DNA of 64,000 bases, from assembly GCF_006716565.1 (NCBI RefSeq), contig NZ_VFPG01000001.1, positions 2,852,001-2,916,000 on the forward strand, in the 5' to 3' direction. Of the stretch, positions 1 through 8,069 are shown piece after piece. The notes beneath the pieces were generated by a model. The model worked only from the letters and a program-made list of their open reading frames with translations, searched no databases and was not told the origin of the DNA. The DNA comes from Nocardia bhagyanarayanae (GTDB lineage Bacteria > Actinomycetota > Actinomycetes > Mycobacteriales > Mycobacteriaceae). Made by a program: the position numbers and the translations under genes. Position 1 is the first letter of the stretch. Each line of letters opens with the position of its first letter.

Positions 1-1515
1 TCGATGCAGTACATCGACGGCATCGACGCCGCCTCGGTGGATCCGAAGACGCTGCCGCCGGAGCGCGCCGTGCAGATCATCAAGGAGACCGCCGACGCGC
101 TGGACTACGCGCACGGCATGGGCGTGCTGCACCGCGACGTGAAACCGGCCAACATCCTGCTGGCCCGCTCCACCGGCGGCCGCGGCGAGCGGGTCTATCT
201 GACCGACTTCGGCATCGCCCGGCTGCGTGACGACACCGGCCACCTCACCCAGACCGGCACCTTCACCGCCACGCTGGCCTACGCCTCGCCCGAGCAGCTG
301 ACCGGCGCGTCCCTCGATCACCGCTCCGATCAATACTCGTTGGCCTGCGCGCTGTTCTGGCTGTTCACCGGCAGCGGTCCGTTCGCGGCGACCAACCCGG
401 CCCAGGTCATCCAGGGTCACCTCCAGTCGGCGCCGCCCGCGCTGAGCAGCGTCCGTCCCGGACTGCCGTTCGCGCTGGACGGCGTCCTCGCCAAGGCGAT
501 GGCCAAGCGGCCGGACGATCGATTCGCCAGCTGCTCGGAGTTCGCCGCGGCCGCGCAGGCGGCGCTGTCGGGTCAGAGCGTGCCGTCCATGCCGCTGGTC
601 GGCGGCCCGCGACCGGTCACCGCTCCGCCGCAGCCGATCTCGGGTCCGCACCCGATCACCGGCGGGCCGATCCCGGTGACGGGCGGCCAGTATCCGGTCG
701 GCCCGACGACCAGCGGTTCGCAGCCGCTCACCGGCCAGCCGATGACCACGCCGCAGGGCGCCATGCCGACCGCGACCGGCCCGCATCAGCAAACCGGTCC
801 CAGCGGGCAGTACCCACAGCAGTCCGGGTTCGGTTTCGCGCAGCCGCCCGGCCCGCCGATGGGCGGCGGTCACCCGATGGGCGGTGGCTACCAGCCGCCG
901 CGCAAGTCGAACACCGGCCTCATCGCCGCGCTGGCCATCGGGCTCGTGGTGCTGATCGCCGTCGTCGTCGGCATCGTCGTCGCGCTGAGCGGCGGTTCGT
1001 CCTCTGGTGGCGGCGGCACCACGACCACCGCGCCGGTCACCACGACCAAGCGTCCGGTGACCGCCGACGCCGCCGCCATCAGCAACGAGTTCCCCGGCAT
1101 GGTCCCGGCCGACAAGGACGGCGACACCGGCTACAACGGCGCCACCTGCGGCTCGTACTCGCCGGACCGTCCCTCCGTTCCCACCGACGGCACACCGGAT
1201 TTCGGCAACTGGGCCTACCAGTGGGACTGCTTCGGCGGCGGCAACAACGACGACCCGTTCTTCACCATCTACGTCTACAAGTCTGCGGCGGACGCGCAGG
1301 CGGCGCTGAACAACCTGCCGTCGGACGCCATCAAGTCGACCGACAGCAACGGCGGAAAGTCCTACACCAACTACAAATTCGAGAACAGCGGCCCGAAGAT
1401 GGTCACCGTCTTCACCGGCGACCCGGACCGCGGACAGTTCCTGATGTACACCGACGGCATCGTCGGCACCATCGACGAGGTGCTGCGCTGGTGGCGGTCG
1501 GCGCCGCTGAACTGA
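1..1515 (+). CDS. Ser/Thr protein kinase, transmembrane, PknB-like (5' end outside window)
   Basis: The reading frame is open from base 1, so the glycine loop and catalytic lysine lie upstream of the window. Seen here are the catalytic loop HRDVKPAN (about residue 43 from the first ATG at 4), DFG (68-70), the activation segment and an ASPEQL peptide-binding motif. A proline/glycine-rich linker with repeated PITG/PVTG units follows, then one membrane span (about 305-327) and a roughly 145-residue C-terminal domain that would lie outside the cell. That domain carries two cysteines and the motifs DFGNW, CFGG and VFTGD. Hanks-type kinases phosphorylate Ser/Thr; a kinase-TM-sensor layout suggests perception of an envelope signal (inference). 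It is 3 nt from the next kinase gene, so the two are probably cotranscribed. Confidence 0.9.
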   Translation, partial: SMQYIDGIDAASVDPKTLPPERAVQIIKETADALDYAHGMGVLHRDVKPANILLARSTGGRGERVYLTDFGIARLRDDTGHLTQTGTFTATLAYASPEQLTGASLDHRSDQYSLACALFWLFTGSGPFAATNPAQVIQGHLQSAPPALSSVRPGLPFALDGVLAKAMAKRPDDRFASCSEFAAAAQAALSGQSVPSMPLVGGPRPVTAPPQPISGPHPITGGPIPVTGGQYPVGPTTSGSQPLTGQPMTTPQGAMPTATGPHQQTGPSGQYPQQSGFGFAQPPGPPMGGGHPMGGGYQPPRKSNTGLIAALAIGLVVLIAVVVGIVVALSGGSSSGGGGTTTTAPVTTTKRPVTADAAAISNEFPGMVPADKDGDTGYNGATCGSYSPDRPSVPTDGTPDFGNWAYQWDCFGGGNNDDPFFTIYVYKSAADAQAALNNLPSDAIKSTDSNGGKSYTNYKFENSGPKMVTVFTGDPDRGQFLMYTDGIVGTIDEVLRWWRSAPLN

Positions 1516-1518
1516 CAG

Positions 1519-3588
1519 ATGCTGGACAACGGCGCGGTTTTCGCCGGGTACACCGTCGAACGCCTGCTCGGGCGCGGGGGCATGGGGTCGGTGTACCTGG
1601 CGCGGCATCCGCGGTTGCCGCGGTGGACGGCGTTGAAGCTGCTCAATCGAGAGTTGTTCTTCGACACCGAGATTCGGGCGCGGTTCGAGCGGGAGGCCGA
1701 TCTGGTCGCCCAGCTCGACCACCCGAACATCGTCACCGTGTTCGACCGCGGGGTGGAGGGCGAGCAGCTCTGGATCTCGATGCAGTACGTCGACGGTGTC
1801 GACGCGGCGTCGCTCGACGCCCGCGCGCTGCCGCCGCAACGCGCGGTGCAGATCGTCGCCGAAACCGCCAAGGCGCTCGACTTCGCGCACGGCAAGGGCG
1901 TACTGCACCGGGACGTGAAGCCCGCCAACATCTTGCTGGAGCGGGCCGAGGGCGGCCTGGAACGGGTGTTCCTAACCGACTTCGGCATCGCCCGCTTCCG
2001 TGACGACACCGGCAAGCTGACCCAGACCGGAACCTTCACCGCAACTCTCGCTTTCGCCTCGCCCGAGCAGCTCTCCGGCGCGGTGCTAGATCACCGCTCG
2101 GACCAGTATTCGCTGGCGTGCAGCCTGTTTCGCATGCTGACCGGCACCGTGCCGTTCGAGGCGAGCAACCCGGTCGCGGTGATCCAGGGCCATATGCAAC
2201 AGCCGCCGCCGCGACTCAGCGCCGTCCGCCCCGGCCTGCCGCCCGCTCTGGACGCGGTCCTGTCGCGCGCGCTCGCCAAACGCCCGGACGACCGGTTCGA
2301 CTCCTGCGCCGAGTTCGCCGAGGCGGCACGGCGGGCGCTCGCCGATGCTGGCTCCGGTCCATTCCCGTTGGCCGACAACGGTTTCGGCCATCGTGCATCG
2401 GCAACCCCGGCCCTGCCGACGACGCCCGGATACTCGATACCCTCCGAGGGCTTCTCCGCGCCGCCTACCGCCTATTCGACCCCGCCGACACTCGGCCACC
2501 CGAACTCGCCCGCGGCTTCGCGCGACGAGTGGAGTGGGTACGCGTCCTCACCTGCGGCGACTTCGGCTACCGCGTCCGGGCAGGGAACCAACCCTTGGGC
2601 GCACAGTTCCGGCGCCACTCCTTCGCAGGAAGCCAGGCCGAACGACCAGGCTTCCTGGCGGGAGTACCCGGACCAGTCGGGCTCACGGCACGATTCCGTA
2701 TTCGGCAACGCGGCACCCACGCATGACGTCGCGGGTCAGCGGAATTATGGAGAAGCCGTCGGGGTCGATACGCCCAACTCTTCGCAGCCGCTTGTGAACC
2801 CGGCGCACGGCTCTGGCTTTATTCGGGGTTCTGCAGGGGCGCCCGCGCATTCGACGCCCCACCGGTTACACGCCCCGGTCACCCACGGACGTGCACCCTC
2901 CCGGTCTCGTCGCACCGCGGTGCTCGGCACCGCCGTCGGCGCGACGCTCGCCCTCCTCGCCGTCACCGTGCTCGTCCTCGATCGTGGTTCGGCAGAACTG
3001 GGCGCCTCGGCTTCGACGACCAGCGCCGCCGAAGTAGCATCGTCGACCCAACGCCCCGCCAAGGCCAGCGCGGCGCCTACGACTTCGAAGAAGCACGACG
3101 ACGACGCCACTCTCGCCGACAACATCGCGCTGATCAGCAAGGCGTTCCCCGGCATGACCCCCGAGGTGGACGAGGACAACGTCGTCCACACCGGCCCCGG
3201 TCACAACGGCTCGACTTGCTTCGCCCACGAGGCGGGCTCCGCGAACGCGATGGACGCGGGCGCACCGGATTTCGGCAACTGGACCGCGTACTGGTACTGC
3301 TTCGGCGGACCCAACAAGGCCAGCTACGAGCTGTTCGTCTACCGCTCGCCCGAGGACGTGCAGGCCGCCGTCGACACGCTGCCCGAGCACACCACATCCA
3401 CCGCGGAGCACGGCAGCGAGACCTACACCAACTACCTGCTCGACGGTCACCCCGCCGCCAAACGCCCGCGCATGATCACGGTCTTCACCGGCGCGAAGAA
3501 GCGGGCGAACTTCCTGATGTACAGCGTCGGTTTCATCGCGACCCAGGACGAATTCATGAACTGGTGGCGCACCGCCCCGCTCAGTTGA
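1519..3588 (+). CDS. Ser/Thr protein kinase, transmembrane, PknB-like
   Basis: A complete 689-residue Hanks-type kinase. The glycine loop GRGGMGSV is at 18-25, catalytic Lys at 40, HRDVKPAN at 130-137 and DFG at 154-156. A Ser/Pro-rich linker of about 190 residues leads to one membrane span (about 468-487) and an extracellular domain of about 165 residues. That domain matches the preceding kinase's C-terminus (FPGM, DFGNW, CFGG, TYTNY, VFTG, NFLMY, a final WWR-APL), so the pair arose by duplication and share a sensor domain I do not recognise. The start ATG is 3 nt after the previous stop. The kinase domain also resembles that of the fusion protein at 24521-26647. Confidence 0.92.
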   Translation: MLDNGAVFAGYTVERLLGRGGMGSVYLARHPRLPRWTALKLLNRELFFDTEIRARFEREADLVAQLDHPNIVTVFDRGVEGEQLWISMQYVDGVDAASLDARALPPQRAVQIVAETAKALDFAHGKGVLHRDVKPANILLERAEGGLERVFLTDFGIARFRDDTGKLTQTGTFTATLAFASPEQLSGAVLDHRSDQYSLACSLFRMLTGTVPFEASNPVAVIQGHMQQPPPRLSAVRPGLPPALDAVLSRALAKRPDDRFDSCAEFAEAARRALADAGSGPFPLADNGFGHRASATPALPTTPGYSIPSEGFSAPPTAYSTPPTLGHPNSPAASRDEWSGYASSPAATSATASGQGTNPWAHSSGATPSQEARPNDQASWREYPDQSGSRHDSVFGNAAPTHDVAGQRNYGEAVGVDTPNSSQPLVNPAHGSGFIRGSAGAPAHSTPHRLHAPVTHGRAPSRSRRTAVLGTAVGATLALLAVTVLVLDRGSAELGASASTTSAAEVASSTQRPAKASAAPTTSKKHDDDATLADNIALISKAFPGMTPEVDEDNVVHTGPGHNGSTCFAHEAGSANAMDAGAPDFGNWTAYWYCFGGPNKASYELFVYRSPEDVQAAVDTLPEHTTSTAEHGSETYTNYLLDGHPAAKRPRMITVFTGAKKRANFLMYSVGFIATQDEFMNWWRTAPLS

Positions 3589-3609
3589 GCGCGTCCGATC
3601 CTGGACTTG

Positions 3610-3630
3610 CCTCTCCATCAAGGGGAGAGG
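3610..3630. terminator. 7-bp inverted repeat after the kinase stop (terminator or MerR-type operator)
   Basis: CCTCTCC and GGAGAGG are separated by 7 nt, 21 nt after the kinase stop. A hairpin here could end the kinase transcript. The same shape (a short dyad directly ahead of a MerR-type sequence) also fits a MerR-family operator left with the decayed gene that follows. There is no T-tract, and I cannot decide between the two. Confidence 0.35.
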
Positions 3631-3635
3631 ACTCC

Positions 3636-4072
3636 GATGCCATCGCCCGCCTGGAACTGGTCTGGACCCTTCGCGCCCTGGGCCTCGACTTGGATACAAC
3701 CTGTCGGGTGCTGGCACGGTGCCGGAGGTCGCCGCGGCGCATGCCGACGCGCTCGATGTCCAGATCCGGATTCTGCGGCAGCGACGGGCGGTGTTGCGTG
3801 CGGTCGCCTGGTCGGCGCCGCCTTGGCCGCGGGCGCCCGGACGAACCGGCCGCCGTCGCCGTGGTGGACGAGCTGACCGCGCGTTACGCGCACACCTTCG
3901 GCCGCGCCGACGACGCCGACCTTCGCCGCTGGATGCTCGAGCGACTCGAGATCGCCACGACGCGCGGGTGGAGCGGTATTGGCGACTCGTCGCCGCCGTC
4001 AAGGGCTGGCCTGCGCCGCAGGAACTCGCGGAGATCTTCGACTGGTTCGCCGCGCTGCGAGCGCGAGGTTAG
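3636..4072 (+). pseudogene. Decayed MerR-family transcriptional regulator
   Basis: No single frame is open, but MerR-like pieces follow one another in alternating frames. Frame 3 gives DAIARLELVWTLRALGLDL (from 3636), the typical helix after the MerR DNA-binding wing. Frame 2 then gives VPEVAAAHADALDVQIRILR, the dimerisation coiled coil. Frame 3 resumes with DELTARYAHTFGRADDADLR, and frame 2 ends with WRLVAAVKGWPAPQELAEIF and a stop at 4072. The HTH itself is missing, since only about 50 nt separate this from the kinase stop. At least three frameshifts and the lost N-terminus make a functional product very unlikely. Confidence 0.7.
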
Positions 4073-4109
4073 CCCGCGGCTGCGAGCGCGGGGCTATCCG
4101 CAGAGCGCA

Positions 4110-4128
4110 CGGCCCGGAAAGCGGGCCG
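4110..4128. terminator. Hairpin between convergent genes
   Basis: CGGCCCG and CGGGCCG form a perfect 7-bp stem around the loop GAAAG. It lies between the end of the MerR remnant and the stop of the glutathione peroxidase gene, where a bidirectional terminator is expected. No T-tract is present. Confidence 0.45.
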
Positions 4129-4147
4129 CGCGCAACGGGTTTCGGTT

Positions 4148-4633
4148 CTAGAGCGCCGACTCGATGGCCGAAACCACAGCGGGGTCTTCGGGTTTCACGG
4201 TCGGACGGAATCGCGCCGCGACCTTGCCGTCGCGATCGATGAGGAACTTCTCGAAGTTCCACTGGATGTCGCCCGCGGCGCCCTCGGCGTCGGCGGTCTC
4301 GACCAGCTCGCGGTAGAGCGGGTGCCGGTTCTCGCCGTTCACGTCCGTCTTCTCCAGCAGCGGGAAGTCGACACCGTAGGTGGTGGAGCAGAACTCCTGG
4401 ATCTCCTCGGCCGAGCCGGGTTCCTGACCCATGAACTGGTTGCACGGCACGCCGATCACGGTGAACCCGCGCGGCCCGTAGGTCTGCTGCAGCTCGACCA
4501 GCGCCGAATACTGCGGCGTCAGACCGCATTTGGACGCCACGTTGACCAGCAGCACCGCCTTGTCACCGGCCAGCTCGCCCAGCGTCGTCGACGCACCGGT
4601 CAGGGTCCGCAGCGGAATCTCCCGAATGCTCAC
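4148..4633 (-). CDS. Glutathione peroxidase family protein (thiol peroxidase, Cys type)
   Basis: A 161-residue thioredoxin-fold peroxidase of normal length. Visible family motifs are NVASKCGLTPQY (peroxidatic Cys in place of selenocysteine), the PCNQF motif, and WNFEKFLID near the C-terminus with the family's Trp and Asn. It reduces hydrogen and organic peroxides. Actinobacteria of this group use thioredoxin or mycothiol rather than glutathione, so the name is historical and the physiological reductant is unproven. GTG at 4633 is chosen because it begins the usual SIREIPLRTL start; an in-frame GTG at 4651 would add six residues. The gene follows the aldehyde dehydrogenase on the same strand after about 97 nt. 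Confidence 0.88.
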   Translation of the reverse strand: MSIREIPLRTLTGASTTLGELAGDKAVLLVNVASKCGLTPQYSALVELQQTYGPRGFTVIGVPCNQFMGQEPGSAEEIQEFCSTTYGVDFPLLEKTDVNGENRHPLYRELVETADAEGAAGDIQWNFEKFLIDRDGKVAARFRPTVKPEDPAVVSAIESAL

Positions 4634-4730
4634 TCGTCTCGCACCTGCCACTTCTGATCTCGTCGGTCCACCCCGAGCGCCACGGTACCGGATCGTCCGG
4701 ACGGACGAACTCCGGCGAAACGGTCGCGAT

Positions 4731-6335
4731 TCAACGGAGCCGAGTGCGCCGCATCAGCCGCAGCGTCGCGAGGGTCGTCTTGACCTGCTTCTCGTACGGC
4801 AGCCCCGAGCGCGCGGCGAGGACCTGGCGCTTCACCACGCCGATGTTCACCGTGTCGGTGTACTTCAGCAGGCCCTGGTCGCCGTGCCTGGTGCCGACGC
4901 CGGACTGTTTCACCCCGCCCGACGGCGTGGCCTTGGCGGCGTACGTGGTGACGAAACCGTCGTTGACATTGATGTTCCCCGACTCGAGCAGCGCCGCGAT
5001 CCGCCTGCCGCGAGCCAGGTCGGTTGTCCAGACGCTGGCGTTGAGACCGTAGTCCGTGTCATTGGCGAGCCGCACGGCCTCCGCTTCGTCGCGGAACGGA
5101 TAGACGCTCACCACGGGCCCGAAGGTCTCCGCCGTCGCATGCGTCATCTCGGGAGTGACGCCGGTCAGCACGGTCGGCTCGTAGAAGGCCGGTCCGATGT
5201 CCGGGCGAGCCCGTCCACCGGTGTGCACGGTGGCGCCCTTCGCGCGTGCGTCCGCCACGTGCTCGTCGACCCTGGCGAGTTGCTCGGCCGAGACGAGTGA
5301 GCCGAACTCGGGCGCATAGTCGTAGGCCGCGCCGATCTTGGCTCCGAGGTCCTCGGCCGCCGCGACCAGGCGGCGCAGGAACTCGTCGTGGATGCGCTCG
5401 TGCACGTAGATCCGCTCGATGTGCATGCAGGCCTGGCCGGAATTGGCGAACACCGCGAACGTCGCGCCCGCGATCGCCTCGTCGAGGTTCGCGTCGTCCA
5501 GCACGATCATCGGGTTCTTGCCGCCGAGTTCGAGACTGCATCCGATGAGGTGGCGGCCGGCTTGCTCGCCGACCACCCGCCCGGTGGCAGTGGAACCGGT
5601 GAACATGACGAAATCCGAGCCGCCGATCAGCGTCGGACCGACGTCCGGACCGGTACCGCACACGACCTGGAACAGCCCGCGCGGCAACCCCGCTCGATAC
5701 AGCAGCTCGACGCCGAACAGCGCGCACAGCGCGGTCTTGTTGTCCGGTTTGAGCACGACGGCGTTGCCCGCGATGAGGGCGGGCACCGAATCGGAGAGCG
5801 CGATCGCGAACGGGAAGTTCCACGGCGCGATCACCGCGACCGCGCCCTTGGGCCGGTGCTCCTCGTACGAGGTGGTCACCAGCGGGATCGGGCCGCCGCG
5901 GCGTCGGGGACGCAGCACCCGGCGCGCGGTCTTCAGGTAGTGGCTGATGACCATCGGCACGTCGCACGATTCCTCGAGCGCCATGCGCCTGGTCTTGCCG
6001 CAGCCGATCTGGATGAGGTCCGCGATCGTCTCGCCCTCGCGCAGGATCAGCTCGTGCGCCCGCTCGAACACCGCGAGTCTGCGGCGCAGCGGCCAACTCG
6101 CCCACTCCCGCTGCGCCGCCCGCGCGGTGGCGAAGGCCGCGGTGACATCCTCGGGGCGGGATTGCGGCAGGTCGCCGACGTGCGCGCCGGTGTAGACCTC
6201 GGTCATCGGAAACGGCGGCCGGGCGTCCGCGCCGTTCTCCGCGGCGACCATGCCGGTCAGTCGCGCGATCAGCTCCGCGGTGATCCGGGGCGGCAGGGCC
6301 GCCGTCTTCCGATCCGTGGCGTGCGTTGTGCTCAT
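4731..6335 (-). CDS. gabD2: Succinate-semialdehyde dehydrogenase-like NAD(P)+ aldehyde dehydrogenase (GabD2-like)
   Basis: A 534-residue member of the aldehyde dehydrogenase superfamily. Motifs in order are APWNFPFAI (cofactor site), FTGSTATGR, the general-base glutamate in LELGGKNP, the catalytic cysteine in NSGQACMHIERIYV, and ETFGPVVSVYPF. The long C-terminal extension and the QACMHIERIYVHE stretch recall M. tuberculosis GabD2, which oxidises succinic semialdehyde. The exact aldehyde cannot be read from sequence. The start is ATG 6335, preceded by GGAGAA at good spacing; the upstream in-frame extension to 6461 has no such support. A KstR-like palindrome lies about 70 nt upstream, hinting at control by a steroid-responsive repressor (inference). 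Confidence 0.85.
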   Translation of the reverse strand: MSTTHATDRKTAALPPRITAELIARLTGMVAAENGADARPPFPMTEVYTGAHVGDLPQSRPEDVTAAFATARAAQREWASWPLRRRLAVFERAHELILREGETIADLIQIGCGKTRRMALEESCDVPMVISHYLKTARRVLRPRRRGGPIPLVTTSYEEHRPKGAVAVIAPWNFPFAIALSDSVPALIAGNAVVLKPDNKTALCALFGVELLYRAGLPRGLFQVVCGTGPDVGPTLIGGSDFVMFTGSTATGRVVGEQAGRHLIGCSLELGGKNPMIVLDDANLDEAIAGATFAVFANSGQACMHIERIYVHERIHDEFLRRLVAAAEDLGAKIGAAYDYAPEFGSLVSAEQLARVDEHVADARAKGATVHTGGRARPDIGPAFYEPTVLTGVTPEMTHATAETFGPVVSVYPFRDEAEAVRLANDTDYGLNASVWTTDLARGRRIAALLESGNINVNDGFVTTYAAKATPSGGVKQSGVGTRHGDQGLLKYTDTVNIGVVKRQVLAARSGLPYEKQVKTTLATLRLMRRTRLR

Positions 6336-6403
6336 CGGGTTCTCCAAGGCGTGCGATCGCGACGCGCGCCCGTGCTGGTGCAGCGCGTCCCTCGGTATGG
6401 AAT

Positions 6404-6417
6404 TAGAACACGTTCTC
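6404..6417. promoter_or_regulatory. KstR-like palindromic operator
   Basis: TAGAACACGTTCTC fits the KstR consensus TNNAACNNGTTNNA at 13 of 14 specified or free positions, with only the final A replaced by C. Its reverse strand reads GAGAACGTGTTCTA. It lies 69-82 nt upstream of the GabD2-like start, in the promoter position. KstR is the TetR-family repressor of cholesterol catabolism in Mycobacterium and Rhodococcus. Whether this genome's KstR binds here is inference. Confidence 0.5.
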
Positions 6418-6479
6418 ATTGTCTCACGCCGGGTTCCCGCACATCCGACACAACGACCCACGATTTTGCCCGGCGATCC

Positions 6480-7440
6480 TGAGCTTGCCGCCGAGTCGCA
6501 GAGTGTCAGGCGGCCGGGCAGGGCTCGACAACCAGCCAGGCGGCGGTCGGCGGCCTGCGTGGAAGCTGCGCCCAGCCGCAGCGGCAGTGCTACCTCGCGT
6601 GGTGTTGCGGTGCGGCGGAACCCGGCGTAGCGGTGCCGCGTTTCCGTGCCGGTTGGCGGTCGGCGGCCTGCATAGGCAACTGCCTCGGCCGATGCGGCAG
6701 TGCTGGGTCGCCTGCTGTCGCGCGTTCTTGCGTAGCGCGCTGTGTCCTCCGCCGGACGGTCTGGCGTTCAGGACTGCCGCTGCACCGCTGAGGGCGGGCC
6801 AGTCCGGCAGTGCTCGGGAGGCGGGCCTCCATGGAGCGGCGCTGTGTCATTGAACGTGGCGGGTGGTGTCAGCCGCTGCAAAGCTCAGCAGCCGGTCTGG
6901 CGGTCTCGAGTTCGAGGCGGCCAGCCTCTTTGGGTGGCGCTGTGTCAATGGGCGTGCGCTACTGGCTGGCTGCTGCGGAGCTCGGCAGTCGGCCCGGTGG
7001 TCAGGGCTGCCGCTGTCCCGGTGAGGGCGGCCGGCCTGGCCCCTGGTGTGGCGCTGTGTCCTCCGGTGTGTGTGCCGGGTCGGCGGCTGTAGCTCGGCGG
7101 CGGGCCTAGCGGTGTCGGGCCGCCGTTGTACCGGCCGAGGGTCTGCCAGCACGGCCTGTGGCGTGGCGTTGTGTCATCCGGTGTGGCGGTCCTGCACCGG
7201 CCGCTGGAAGGTTGGCGGTCGGCCTGTCGGTCTCGGTCTGCCGGTGCACCGCCGAGGGTGGGTCAGCCCGGCGGCCAGCGTGGATGCCGCGTCGTGCCCA
7301 GCGCACGGTGCTCGCGGCCGCGGCAAAGCCGCCCTGGCGGTCTCGGGCTACCGCTGCGCCGCTGACGGCGGCCCAACCCGTCGGTGGGGGCGGGCCCGAG
7401 TGGCAGACGGCCAGTGTGGACGCCGCGTCACGCCGAGCGC
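6480..7440. repeat. Degenerate tandem-like repeats, about 100-115 bp period, non-coding
   Basis: No convincing gene lies here. GCGCTGTGTC or a one-base variant recurs at 6737, 6839, 6937, 7051 and 7166, spaced 98-115 nt apart. Between the copies runs a second recurring block of the type CTGCCGCTGCACCGCTGAGG, at about 6774, 7012, 7240 and 7347. A third block, TTGGCGGTCGGCGGCCTG, recurs near 6650, with variants near 6540 and 7212. The units are diverged rather than identical. Open frames here are short, overlapping and unlike any family, as expected for GC-rich non-coding repeats. Confidence 0.6.
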
Positions 7441-7464
7441 GGGGCATGGGGAGGCGCGCGAAAA

Positions 7465-7558
7465 TCGACGGTAGTCAAATGGTTGCTATTTGATCTTGCA
7501 AAGCCACCATTTGACTACCGTCGAATCCATTTCTCTATCGACGGTAGTCAAATGGTGG
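7465..7558. repeat. Three-copy 19-21 bp inverted/direct repeat
   Basis: The 19-mer TCGACGGTAGTCAAATGGT occurs at 7465-7483 and again at 7538-7556. Its exact reverse complement occurs at 7506-7524. The middle and right copies extend to a perfect 21-bp pair (7504-7524 and 7538-7558) with a 13-nt loop. The left and middle copies can pair over 19 bp with a 22-nt loop. Two mutually exclusive hairpins are thus possible. The segment is AT-rich compared with its surroundings, and no gene overlaps it. Confidence 0.85.
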
Positions 7559-7692
7559 TTGCGCCCTTGACAGGCCAACAGCTCTTCTCAGATCCACAGG
7601 CCGAGAGCTCTTTGCGCTTGCACTCCCTAGACGCAACCACAGCCAGACGACCACGCCGGAAGCCGAACCCGCGCGACTGACTGCGGGAGGTA

Positions 7693-8000
7693 AGTCGGGT
7701 ACGGCAGGCGACGCGCCCAGCACTGCTCCGAGGAAAACCTGGGTAGGCGAACTGCTTGGGCCCTCGCGACTTTGGGTGGTACCTGGGTAGGCAAACTACT
7801 TGAGCACCTGCAACTTTGGGTCAAACCTAGGCAGGCAAAACCGCCTGGCATCTGCAACTACGAGCGGAAACCTGCGTAGGGTAACCCGCCCGACCACCTG
7901 CAACAGTGGAAGGGGGTAGGCGCAGCCTCCTGGGCACCCGCGACCTGGCGCCAAGCATTGGCAGGTGAACCACTTTGGACACCAGCAACCTTGGCCGCGC
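7693..8000. repeat. Degenerate 44-bp tandem repeat array, about 7 units, non-coding
   Basis: Unit starts resembling ACCTGGGTAGGC occur at about 7693, 7737, 7781, 7825, 7870, 7914 and 7957, a period of 43-45 bp. Each unit continues with an AACTGCTTGGG-like part and a CACCTGCAACTTTGGG-like part. The units differ from one another throughout, so this is not a CRISPR array, which would have identical repeats and unique spacers. The array ends just downstream of the SDR gene's stop at 8070. Function is unknown. Confidence 0.75.
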
Positions 8001-8069
8001 GACCCAGGCGACGGCAGCCGGGCACACCGCACAAACCTGGCGGTCCCACGCATAGCAACGCAACGGCGC

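Noticed and set aside
7693..8000. CRISPR array suggested by regular 44-bp spacing
   Set aside because: Repeat units are all different and lack distinct repeat/spacer parts; no cas gene is in the window.
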